Shown one piece after another: positions 43,722 through 53,853 of a DNA stretch of 64,000 nt. Where the stretch lies: the NCBI GenBank assembly GCA_964020085.1, contig OZ026599.1, positions 32,098,229 to 32,162,228 on the forward strand. Direction: 5' to 3'. Under the pieces are notes generated by a model that saw nothing but the letters and a program-made list of their open reading frames with translations, had not been told where the DNA came from and searched no databases. Source of the DNA: Micromussa lordhowensis (taxonomy: Eukaryota > Cnidaria > Anthozoa > Scleractinia > Lobophylliidae). Position 1 is the first letter of the stretch. Every line of letters starts with the position of its first letter. The translations under genes were made by a program, and so were the position numbers.

Positions 43722-44702
43722 ATGTCGTCACTGGAGTCAAATCGAAACTTTTCAAATTCTTCATCGTATGATTCCACCATCGACGAGAAAGAAGGATGCT
43801 TTCTTTTAGACGTAAACTTTGATTCAGCGCAGTACCTCTACGTCGCACACATCTTGACCTCGATCGTCAACATTGCCTCCTCTCCGACGGCCGTCGCTGG
43901 AAACCTGATCGTGATGCTTAGTGTTTGGAAAAGCCCGTCGCTTCACACGCCGTCAAACGTCTTCATTTGCTGTCTCGCCTTCAGTGATTCAATGGTTGGT
44001 CTGTTGGCGCAACCTTTCTTTGTCATTCACAAGATCGGTGAGATTTTACGACGCTTCGATATGTACTGTACCACCAGGATTTTGCTCGAGTCGTTGGGAA
44101 ATGTAACTGCAGGCGCTTCGGTGCTGACGATGACGGGAATGGCAGTGGAAAGGTGTCTTGCTTTATTTCTTCACTTGCGCTACAACGAAATCGTGACCGC
44201 CGGGCGCGTTCTATTCGCGGTGGCGTGTTTTTGGATCGTTTTCATCGTTCTGGCTGCGTTCCGGATTTTTCTCATACCCCCAGCTATTTACAACAACATT
44301 TTGATCGCGATCATTTCGCTGAGTTTGATTTCTACGTATCTCGCCTACATAAAGATTTTACAGTGCGTTAGGAAACACGAGCGTGGAATTGAGATAGCAG
44401 AGTTTGAAGTTATCAGATCAAGTCTACCAATGGAACAAAAGAGGAACATCAAACGTTACAAGAAATCAACGGTCGCCATGATATTCGTGGTCGGCTTTTT
44501 TACAGCGTGTTATCTACCATTCTTGAGCGTTAAGTTGGCGCAAAAGGTCTGGGGTTACACTACCCCGGTAAAAACGGCCTATCTGTATGCAACAACGATT
44601 GCATTCCTCAACAGCTCGCTCAACCCTCTGGTTTACTGTTGGAGGATAAAGTCCTTGCGACATGCAGTGAAGAAGGTTTTAAAAGAGAAACTTTGCAAAT
44701 AG
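43722..44702 (+). CDS. intronless class A GPCR, paralogue 4
   Basis: Receptor of 326 residues in one exon, on the opposite strand from the other three. Landmarks: Asn61 (AVAGN), Asp89 (LAFSDSMVG), ERC at 143-145 in place of D/ERY, Trp171, ACYLPF at 262-267 and NPLVY at 301-305. N-glycosylation sequons NFS and NSS lie at about 9-15. Cys26 sits in the shared GCFLLDV block, and the short second extracellular loop (IPPAIYNN) has no cysteine. The intracellular third loop ends RYKKST as in paralogues 1 and 2, so it is closer to them than to paralogue 3. The tyrosine-to-cysteine change after Glu-Arg may alter G-protein coupling; it is not a break in the gene. AATAAA occurs at about 44956, roughly 250 bases past the stop codon. 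Ligand unknown. Confidence 0.92.
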   Translation: MSSLESNRNFSNSSSYDSTIDEKEGCFLLDVNFDSAQYLYVAHILTSIVNIASSPTAVAGNLIVMLSVWKSPSLHTPSNVFICCLAFSDSMVGLLAQPFFVIHKIGEILRRFDMYCTTRILLESLGNVTAGASVLTMTGMAVERCLALFLHLRYNEIVTAGRVLFAVACFWIVFIVLAAFRIFLIPPAIYNNILIAIISLSLISTYLAYIKILQCVRKHERGIEIAEFEVIRSSLPMEQKRNIKRYKKSTVAMIFVVGFFTACYLPFLSVKLAQKVWGYTTPVKTAYLYATTIAFLNSSLNPLVYCWRIKSLRHAVKKVLKEKLCK

Positions 44703-45443
44703 GTGGCCATAGCCTTTGAGGCGTTTTACGACATGAACCCATCATAACCTAGTTGCGATTCAAAAGTTCGGTTAATTATCAAATGCTTTAGCCTTTTCTT
44801 TAAAGTAGAAAAGTTTGGTTCGAAACCAATGACAATTAAGTTTCGATCGTAATACAAACATTTTTAATTAAGACCCAAATTTGTTTCACTTTTCTTTAAT
44901 GGTTCCATTTCGCTGAACACTTCATAACTGTTAAAGACTCTTAAAGAATAAGATGATAATAAACTCTTAAACATCCATTATCTCGCTATTCTAGTTTGAG
45001 GAGTTTTACACCGTTTCTAATTGCGGCCTTGTCTTTGCAGGCACCAAGCAATTTTCAGTGCTAATTTCTGTCTAAGTTTCTAATAGAATTAAACAGGTTC
45101 ATTGTAAACAGTTGTTTTATTAAATTCGTACCATTTTCATGCTAGGTGCCCGTTAAATATCGTGCGTTTTTGTCTCGAGTTATGTTGATCATCAAGTATT
45201 GTGGATCACCCGTGATAAAAAGTGGTCTACAAGCCAAGCTGGGTCAGCATTAAGACCGGCTTTCAAATTTGTATTTCCTAGCATGGAGCGACCTGGAAAA
45301 TCGATATTCCCTCTGCGTAGGAACCTTGTCCACCCCAAACAACTCAAAACCATTTTATCACAGAAACTGTCCTGGCACTTCGCCAAACGCCACTCATACT
45401 TCCAACAATTGAGAGGCAAGGTGAGAAAAAGAAACGCAATCTA

Positions 45444-46275
45444 CGGTCATTTTGGATTTGTTTTTGAGGACTCAGTCAGGGAAATGTCACGATTATGGTA
45501 ACCTCATCATTTCGAAAAGCTTCGTTTTCAAATGTTCTCTGTCCACACTAAATTGCAAAGCCGACGCTTTCAAATTCCTCCAGTTTGAAGAGCGTTTTCG
45601 AAGAGCTCCCTTTTCGTGATGAATTAGTGTGGACAAAAGCCGGGCCAAAGCGGAGAAATGAAGCTCCGTTTTCAAATTCCTCCCGTGTAGTGTGGACTGG
45701 TCCTGATTTCCTGAATACACTAATGCATCGAAAACGAGTATTCGTTCCCGCGCGAGCCGAATGAAATCGGACCGCGCGAAAGGGTTTTTTCGCAATCGGA
45801 CCGCGTGAAAAATGGGGCCAGGGCAATTCGGCCGCACGAGCTCTCGCCCCATTTTCGCGCGGCCCGAATGCGAAAAAGCTGTTTCGCGCGGTCCGATTTC
45901 ATTCGGCTCGTACGGGAACGCTTGCTACGCAGGCTATCAGTCTAGTTTCGTCAAAACCAAAACGAAGCAAATTATTTTCGACCACAACAGCGTTTTCGTT
46001 TTGTTTGCACCTGTCTACACTAATTCCTTTTCATTCGTAAACGCATACTTTTTTATACGTTTTCGGCTATCGCCCACACTAAAACGCCCGAAAATGCCGA
46101 TGAAAGCGACAGTATATGACGTTTTTTCCCGACACAATTTTCGTTTTTAAATGGCTCCACTTTTGGACCCGTTTTCGAAAACCTCCGTTTTCATCGTCGT
46201 TTTAGTGTGGACATTAAGCGAAAACGCGTCAAAAAGTATGTGTTTCACACGAAAACACACCAGTGTGGTCGGGGC
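45444..46275. repeat. repeat of GTGTGGAC / GTTTTC type, copy 1
   Basis: The first 190 bases match 49682-49875 (shared: CGGTCATTTTGGATTTGT, AAATTCCTCC, GAAGAGCGTTTTCGAA, ATTAGTGTGGAC). A second block at 45754-45909 is an inverted pair, CGAGCCGAATGAAATCGGAC and its reverse. The end (about 46190-46275) again has GTTTTAGTGTGGAC and GTGTGGTCGGGGCCTTA. It is probably a mobile element carrying an inner insertion. Confidence 0.6.
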
Positions 46276-46557
46276 CTTAAATTAGGGACGCCGTACTGTT
46301 CTTAGCTGCGCGGCAAGATGGGAAATTCTTTCAGAGCTTTGTTTTGGTACGCGAAACCCAAGGGCCACGGGGAAAAATACTTTTTAGCCTGCGTGTAGTC
46401 CTGTCTTGAAGTGAAAATCTCACTTTTCTATTCTTTATGACTTTACTTTACACCGCTTACTCCGCGAAATTATGCGGATAGATTGCCAGTAAACGCCCTG
46501 ACAAGGCCAGCATTTTTGCTTGAGTTTGTACTTTTTTTTGGTTGCGTAATGATAGGA

Positions 46558-46852
46558 GGCGCGATGGCCTCATGGTTAGCACGGTCTCCGGAACGAGTGG
46601 TCTGGGTTCGAGTCCTGGCCGGGAACATTGCGTTGTGTTCTTGGGCAAGACACTTTACTCTCAAAGTGTCTCTCTCTACCCAGGTGTATAAATGGGTACC
46701 GGCGAACTTAATGCTGGGGGTAACCCTGCGATGGACTAGCATCCCATCCAGGAGGGAGTAGAAATACTCCTAGTCGCTTCATGCTACAGAAACCAGGATA
46801 AGCTCCGGCCTAATGAGCCACTTGGCTCGTATGCAGACTTTGCCTTTTTATT
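46558..46852 (+). repeat. tRNA-derived SINE, fullest copy D
   Basis: The head has an A-box-like GATGGCCTCATGGTTAGCAC and a perfect B box, GGTTCGAGTCC (46613-46623), the internal promoter of RNA polymerase III. A conserved middle follows (CTTGGGCAAGACACTTTACT), then GTATAAATGGGTACCGGC, CCATCCAGGAGGGAGTAGAA, CTCCTAGTCGCTTCATGCT and a T-rich tail. This is the best reference copy for the other three. The head is not a functional tRNA gene: no matching acceptor stem is seen. Confidence 0.85.
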
Positions 46853-47825
46853 GTTTAGCATGAAGTGGACTTGATTGGATTGGATTGGACTGGATTGGAT
46901 TTCTGTAACGTAACATGGTTTTGTAAAACCCAGAGTTGCGAAAATTCGATTTGTAAAACGTGGAACAAAACAATTTTAACAACAAAAGCAAACATTAAAA
47001 AGACAAAACGTATTTCTCGTTCTCTACTCAACCATCGCGCTGTACATCCGAATTAAGGCGGGGGTAAACCGAAAATTCTAAAAAAAAATCGAAGTTTTGT
47101 TTTTTACGAAATTCGAATATCAAGGGGTAAAAATTGGATCATAGTACCAATGAAGTTTTATTTTGACAATTCCAGTTACTGTAAGTTTAAAGCTCGTTTT
47201 CTCAAAACGAGTTTATTTCGACTCTGAGAAAAGATATTTTGAGAAGGATTTGTCTAACTGAGCTGAAATTTTTAGGATTTGTTGTTCTGAGTAAGTTCTG
47301 TTTTATAAGCTGAACAACTTTCCATGATGTATGTACTTAAGCTATGAAGTGAGACAGCCCCTCGATATTTGAAATGTTTTCAACATATTATAAATTTTTC
47401 TGCTTATAACAATAAGCAAAATGTGTTCTTTAAAGTGATACAAAAAACATCAATTTTTATCAATTCCAAAAGGAGCTAACTTTTCTTAAGTAAGCCTTGG
47501 TAGAACCAAGCAGGTGGCAGAATTAAATAAGTAGCATCCTATTACAATTGACATGTGGAGTGTGAAATATTTGTTTTTCATGATCTGCAAGTCATAAGCT
47601 TTCCACGGATATATAGTTTCCTCCACTTTCAATTAAATCATAGCTGTGAAAAATTGTTAAAAAATGGCCAGTTTTTTAGATTTACTCTCGCCCTAACGCT
47701 GTTCAGTTTCATTATAACGTTAAAGAAGAGTGGGGGAAAGAGGACTAAAGCGTAGGCACGATTTCTTCGTAATTATGTAGTAAGGATCTTTGCAACATTT
47801 AAATATCAAAAAACAAATACAAATA

Positions 47826-47856
47826 CACATGTCACACTTTTTGTACTGGTGCTACA

Positions 47857-47888
<32 letters not shown>

Positions 47889-47925
47889 TGAGTAATTTTT
47901 TCATGTATATTATTAGGTCTGTAAT
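47826..47925. repeat. partial copy 3 of the TGTAACACC repeat, inverted
   Basis: Reverse complement of the start of 19041-19264 and 23184-23428: CTGCACTGCTCTCAGCCAAT, then CATGTATATTATTA. It carries a single CACTTTTTGTACTGGTG unit. Confidence 0.7.
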
Positions 47926-48000
47926 CATACGAGTGATAACAAAATCAGACGACCGCGCAGCGAGAGTCAGATTTGTTTATCAAGAGTATGATTACAGACC
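47916..48000. repeat. palindrome
   Basis: GGTCTGTAATCATACGAGTG with ATAAC on the left pairs with GTTTATCAAGAGTATGATTA with CAGACC on the right, around CGACCGCGCAGCGAG. It directly follows the partial repeat copy at 47826. Confidence 0.75.
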
Positions 48001-48156
48001 GAATTGGACGACACAAAGTCTTATTACCAATTAATCATAAAATCTACAATTTCCGAGAAAAGAAGAATAACCAAGTCATGAAAGAATTAAAGGGAAATTT
48101 GCAATAAAATACCGACAAAGGAGGCGTAAATTGTTTCATGTCGCTCTGAAATTGAG

Positions 48157-48188
48157 ATTGGTTGATTTAAACTACGACTTTGAATGTA

Positions 48189-48219
<31 letters not shown>

Positions 48220-48224
48220 GATTG
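48157..48224. repeat. 32-bp tandem duplication
   Basis: ATTGGTTGATTTAAACTACG and ACTTTGAATGTA, then the same unit with two changes. Confidence 0.8.
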
Positions 48225-49681
48225 GCTTATTGAATTGTCCGATAACAAACTGTCCGATAACAACTTGGGAAGTGAATTAGTGGAAAAGAAGAGTTTTTTA
48301 AACCAATCACAATTGAGGAAATTGTAATTTTATATTACACATGAAAGCGCTGTAGCTAATGAATTCCTGTCGTGGCGGTCGCACATTATAAAGCCAGATC
48401 TAAAACCGCTTGGTACAACGTAATAAACAAATCAAAGGTTGGAAGGTTCTAGCTGCTCAAATCCTTTTATGTGAATTCTACACTCTAGCGTTTCAACCAT
48501 GAGCTTCAATACTTGCAGCCAACTTTGTTTCCGTTATGCGAGACAAACTGGCAGACGAATAGCTCATTTACGATGCTGTAGTTGGTTTTCAGTAAAATTT
48601 CGCGCTAATATTTTCTGTTAAATCATAGTCAGTGTTAACTCGTCGGCTAAATGATGTACAATGCCAGGATCATAAACTCTTGGTAGCGTTTATGTCAAAC
48701 AGCTAACAAGCAGCTTAGGAAACATCACGTTAGTCTTTTTCTATCTATGTAACGCCAGAGGTCCATGTACAGAAGCAAATATAATTACTCAGTTTTCTTG
48801 TTATTAAATGACTGAGCTAAGAAAATTACTTCATCACGATTGGCTGAGAGCAGGCCAATTTATCGTTAATTTTTAATTTGGACTTTAATGCAAATTAATA
48901 CAGACGCGTTGGCAATTTTCTCAGTCATATAATAAATGAGTAAACATAATCATGTGAGAGCTCGATCAATTGAGATACACAGTACTCCTAACGGCTCGTG
49001 CAATTTGGAGAGAATTTTCAAATATCACTCGTGGTTCAAATCCTTATTCACACTCGCATTCATACAACTACATACACTAGCAACCTGGTGCTAATTTGAC
49101 CAGTAGCTACTAATGGAAGACAATAACCCACTCCCTGGTGTTATTGATAAACTTCCTGCACTCTCTAACTCTCGAAGGGGGTGGGGTGGGTGGTGCTCTC
49201 CCCCCCCCCGGGGGGGGGAGGGGAGGTTTTCCGCTAATTAAAATCTGAGAAAACGTCAGTTTTGATTTCTAGCCAAAAAGGTAACTGAAAAATGAACAGT
49301 TTTCGAATTGTCATTGTGTGTTTTTATCCTTCTGAAATCATGGGACTAGCTTAAAAGGTTTCTTCAGTTTATGTGGCGGAAATACCCTTGCTTAGCTGCA
49401 AAATTTTCCGGCCTTTATGCTTTCATTCATTCGAGCAATATACAAATAAAATCGATAATAATTCTCGAAGGAAATTGCCCATACAGATTCCGGCGTAAAC
49501 GACACGGTTTATGTGACGTTTCTCATAACATCGACAAAAAAAAACGCCACGTGCTCGCCGTTTCCACGGTTACATCACAGGCCTCGCCCACATGATGTCG
49601 GAGTGACTTTTCACTCTGAAAACGCATCAAATGTTTTCTTTCCACGCTAGAGCCCGAGAAATTTAAAAACGCAACGATTAC

Positions 49682-49875
49682 CGGTCATTTTGGATTTGTG
49701 TTTGAGGAAAATCCGAGCAAGGAAATCACATGATTATCGTGACACCATCGTTTCCGAAAAGCTCCGTTTTCAAAATGTTTTCCGTGCACACTAAAACGCA
49801 AAGTCGGCGTTTTCAAATTCCTCCGGTTTGAAGAGCGTTTTCGAAAAGCTCCATTATCGGTCTGGATTAGTGTGG
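49682..49875. repeat. repeat of GTGTGGAC / GTTTTC type, copy 2
   Basis: Diverged direct copy of 45444-45634, ending ATTAGTGTGGAC. Between it and the next duplication lies a short AT-rich piece. Confidence 0.65.
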
Positions 49876-49956
49876 ACGGTAGGCCTGACCGTAGAAATAA
49901 AGCTGCGTTTTCAGTTTTCTTCGGCGTATAGAGGCCACATATGCCATCTTTGAACC

Positions 49957-50773
49957 CGATTCCAGACCCATGCCTCTCTCTACCAACACTTCTACCGCTT
50001 CTCCTCCACGCTTGTTGGTACGTGATAGAATTTCATCCTGTTTTCAATACGTGAAAAAGTTTTCTTGAAGAATATTCTTGTGGACACTTGACGGTTTATA
50101 TATTGGTTGGTGAACGCGATACAAACAAGCGCTTTCTTTGAATTTGTTGTCCGTACCATTTTAAAACCAACGGTACGCTGAAACTCGGCTTAAATTGATA
50201 TACGCCCCTTTAAAAATAATGTTGAAGAAACCGTGTTTCTAACCATATTCAAACAAGGCGGCGTTTTTTTCGTGCACGAACTACTTGCCCAAATATTATT
50301 TTGAAAGAAGCCGCTGATCGCTATCGGGCGCATATCGCTAGAACGTATCTAGTGCCTATATTTTGATGCGATGATTACTTTCCATAAAAATTGGCAGTAA
50401 CTTGATTCTTTAAACCAATTGACAACTGCATCGGTACAACGTCTTTATACAATCCTAGGACGAGAAAAGCACCGTTAGTTACCTTACCGCGATGCCACGC
50501 CCAGTTAAACACGTGACAATCACGTCTTCATAGTTTAATTTCCGGCCTATAATTTTAAACACTTTTCCTCTAAGTAGGTAATACTTTATATCCTCCTCCA
50601 CCTTAAAAAACCTTCACGAACGTTAGCCCACAACTACATAACTCTCGACTTTTATTCATTCGCTAACATATTACCGCTCACCCGGCGTCGATGCTGGTCT
50701 ATCGTAAAACGTATGTTTTTCACGCCTGTTCCGCAGCAAGTCATAAGTAACAATTTATAATCCCAAGTGAAGA
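49957..50773. repeat. large direct duplication, left copy
   Basis: About 817 bp from CGATTCCAGACCCA to TAATCCCAAGTGAAGAG. It matches 51314-52184 along its whole length (shared: CTCCTCCACGCTTGTTGGTA, GAATATTCTTGTGGACACTT, CGCGATACAAACAAGCGCTT, CATATCGCTAGAAC, CGCAGCAAGTCATAAGTAAC). It is non-coding in all frames. The two copies are separated by about 540 bp. Confidence 0.85.
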
Positions 50774-51313
50774 GCATCTTAGGGACACAGGCCACAAGTT
50801 GAAAGAGAGTAACGCGGCTGTCATAGCTTCAGAAGAAGAACCACTTCAGAAGGAGAATTCGTGAGGCCTTTGAAATTCTGAGCCACTGCCGGACTCTCAA
50901 TCCCGGTCCCATCCGGGGATGTTTTGTCACGTGACTTTTGTTCCCCCAAGCTAAAGTGACAAATAGATTCCCATCACATTCACTCGAGAAAGACCCTGTG
51001 ACAGCGTCGAAAGCTTGTGATTGCTAAAATATTGACTCTACTTCGGTAGCTTGTTTTTAATTATGTCTCTTTCAGAGTCGGCAAACAATATTTTTAATCA
51101 ATAACCTAACCGTTACAGCTTTTTAACCCAATGTTCTCGTGGTGAAACCAAAAATGGATTACATGCAAAACTTTTAACTTATTAGAATCTTTGTCTTGAA
51201 CACCTACCTGTTAGCTTCAGCTTAAAATGTCCCCTAGAGCTTCCTTATACTTCCTGTACCACATGTAGTGAGAATTTCGCCACTCATCAAAATGATTTGC
51301 TTTGTCTACACAT

Positions 51314-52184
51314 CGATTTCAGACCCACGACTCCCTCTATACCAACACATCTATTACGTCTCCTCCACGCTTGTTGGTACGTGATAGAATTTCATCGTGT
51401 TTTCAATACGTGAACTAATTTCCTTGAAGAATATTCTTGTGGACACTTGACGGTTTATATATTGGTTGATCAACGCGATACAAACAAGCGCTTTCTTTCA
51501 ATTTGTTGTCCGTGCCATTTTAAAAACAACAGTAGGATGAAACTCGGCTTCACTTGATATACGCCCATGTGAAAATATTGTTTGAAGAAACCGTGTTTCT
51601 AACCTTATTTAATTTGGTGGTGAGCGAAGCAAACATGATTATATTCAAACATGGCGGCGTTTTATTTTCGTTAATGAATTACTTGGCCTAAATATTATTT
51701 TGAAAGAGACCGCTGATCGCTATCGGGCGCATATCGCTAGAACATCTCTAGTGCCTATATAGATGCGATGATTGCAATGATTTCGAACTCGAAAGTAACT
51801 TGATTTTTTTAAACTGATTAACAACTGGATCACAACAACGTTTCTGTAAAATCTTTGGACGAGAAAAGCACCCGGTTAATCTCTTCACCGCGATGCCACA
51901 CCCAGCTGAACACGTGAAAAACACGTCGCCTTAGATCCAATACACTCAACCAAGCTGCAACTTCATAGTTTAATTTCCGGCATATAATAAAAAACACTTT
52001 TCCGCTTGTTAAAAAAATCTTAAAAGATCATTACGAACGTTAACCCACAACTACATAACTCTCCACATTCATTCATTCGCTGACATATTACCGCTCACTC
52101 GATGCTGGTCTATCGTAAGTGTACATTTTTTCACGACTGTTCCGCAGCAAGTCATAAGTAACAATTTATAATCTCAAGTGAAGA
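51314..52184. repeat. large direct duplication, right copy
   Basis: About 871 bp. Relative to the left copy it has two extra blocks: about 35-40 bases containing GGTGGTGAGCGAAGCAAACA near 51615, and about 35 bases containing CAATACACTCAACCAAGCTG near 51940. Point differences are spread throughout, so the duplication is not very recent. Confidence 0.85.
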
Positions 52185-53190
52185 ATAGCACCATGAGCAC
52201 TAAGAAATGATAATTGTGTCGTCAAGCCTGAGAGCACAACCCAAGGAGACACCTAAACTATAAGTGAAGATGTGCGTGGTATCTCTTTAAGGTTAAAATT
52301 CGTCCAAATGCCGCTTGGGGTATTTTATCTCTAAAATGACCACTACTAGCCTGACCTAGATTTATTGCACAGGGCACAGTTTCTGTCAGTCATTGGGTGA
52401 CAGCATGTTTGTCAGGGGATTTTCAAGATGCTATAGAAGCAAAGTAAATAACATATTGTAGAAAAAGAAACTAAAAAAGGATAGGGAGCACACAGTCGTG
52501 CACGCAAGACGAACTATAGCTTGCTAGAGAATACACGATATTAAATAACCTTAACACAACCTTCTGCATTGCGGACCTATATTTCTAATAGTGAAAATGC
52601 CTCGTTTTTGGTGGTTGTGAGAATTCCATCACTCATCAAACTGATTTCTTCAAAACCGTTAATATCTTTGCGATTAGATCCTTTTATTCTCATTACCTAC
52701 ATGTTGGAATATTTGCCAATTTCTTGCGGCGATCAAATTCATCGCACTAGGTTTTGACGAGCCATTACTCCATACAATTGGGGGGGGGGAGGATTTATTG
52801 TTAAATATCCTTCTGACATAAGAAAGTATATTGGGGATGAATTGTCACTTATATCAAGGGCAATTTTGATCACAAATGCCACTTTTTGGCTTCTTACAAC
52901 AGCTATTTCGAGAACAGTAAGTTAAACAATTTGCAACAGGTGACGATGGTCTATTCTAGTCTTATTTCATAACCATTCAGACAGATTTAGATTTTTAGAT
53001 TTCTACTCTGAATGTTCATTTCGGAATTTCTTTCCATTTTAAGACTACTCTGTATGAGAGAGTAACACTAAACCATCCAACCTAATTCGACCTGTCCCTT
53101 TAAAAAAGCTTCGAGATAAGGTTCTCCCAGCCAGTTGTAAGAAATAATACAGAAATAACACAAGAATTAAATGTTGAAACATATATTTCT

Positions 53191-53196
53191 TTTATT
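53191..53196 (-). terminator. poly(A) signal of the ETS gene
   Basis: AATAAA on the minus strand, about 660 bases past the stop codon of the ETS gene. The intervening 3' UTR is AT-rich. It is the first clear signal I see; actual use is inferred. Confidence 0.5.
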
Positions 53197-53853
53197 TACA
53201 TCCAATGATGTGGTTTTCTCTCACCAAATTATGCGACATTAAAAAGTCGCGTACAAAATTGTAAAAAATATTATAAATTATCTATTTCGTTTTCTTTCTC
53301 AATTGATAAAGATCTCCGCATAAGCAAATATACAATATTATTTATAAGACGTTTCTTGTGTCATAAATATTTTATGCAGTTTGCATCTCTTAAAATACAC
53401 AGTCGCTGCCTTCGACATCAACGAAAATGTAATGTTCTAACTAGAAAAGTACCTAAAAGACCTCTAATTCGTTATTTACAGTAACTGTACATAGATACCG
53501 TTTGAAAACGTTTAAAAGGTTTTTGGAAAGCAGTCTTTGTAACAAAACCATGTTTAACTCTTAAATCGGCAACAACAACAGATAAGCTCACCCAAAAATT
53601 GTCTATAAAGATTTTTCACGTTTGTGTTAAAAAAAGAGAGTGAATCCCTTAAGATTGTTTAGAAAATATTCTCGTTCAGAAACGAATTACAAGCTTCGGT
53701 ATTTTCCTTTCTTATATATAAATAAATAGAACTTTGGTTAAAAATAATTCCTCTAAGGAGCGCCTCGTGTTTCTGCTAATTCGACAGCAGAGGAAGTCAA
53801 TTTATTTATAAAGTTCTTTTTTGGTTGTTTTTCGCGTATATTTTGTACAATGT

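Larger units (their letters stand above)
44703..53190. other. gene-free interval between GPCR paralogue 4 and the ETS gene
   Basis: About 8.5 kb with the repeats listed above, a short (GATTG)n tract near 46875, and C/G homopolymers at about 49200-49218 and 52781-52791. The piece at 48790-48950 is a palindrome-like element shared with 38440-38600. I find no coding exon. The frame at 52569-52757 has no family features. Confidence 0.6.

Noticed and set aside
46558..46630. Possible tRNA gene
   Set aside because: It has a B box, but it is the head of a SINE and lacks a matching acceptor stem and cloverleaf.
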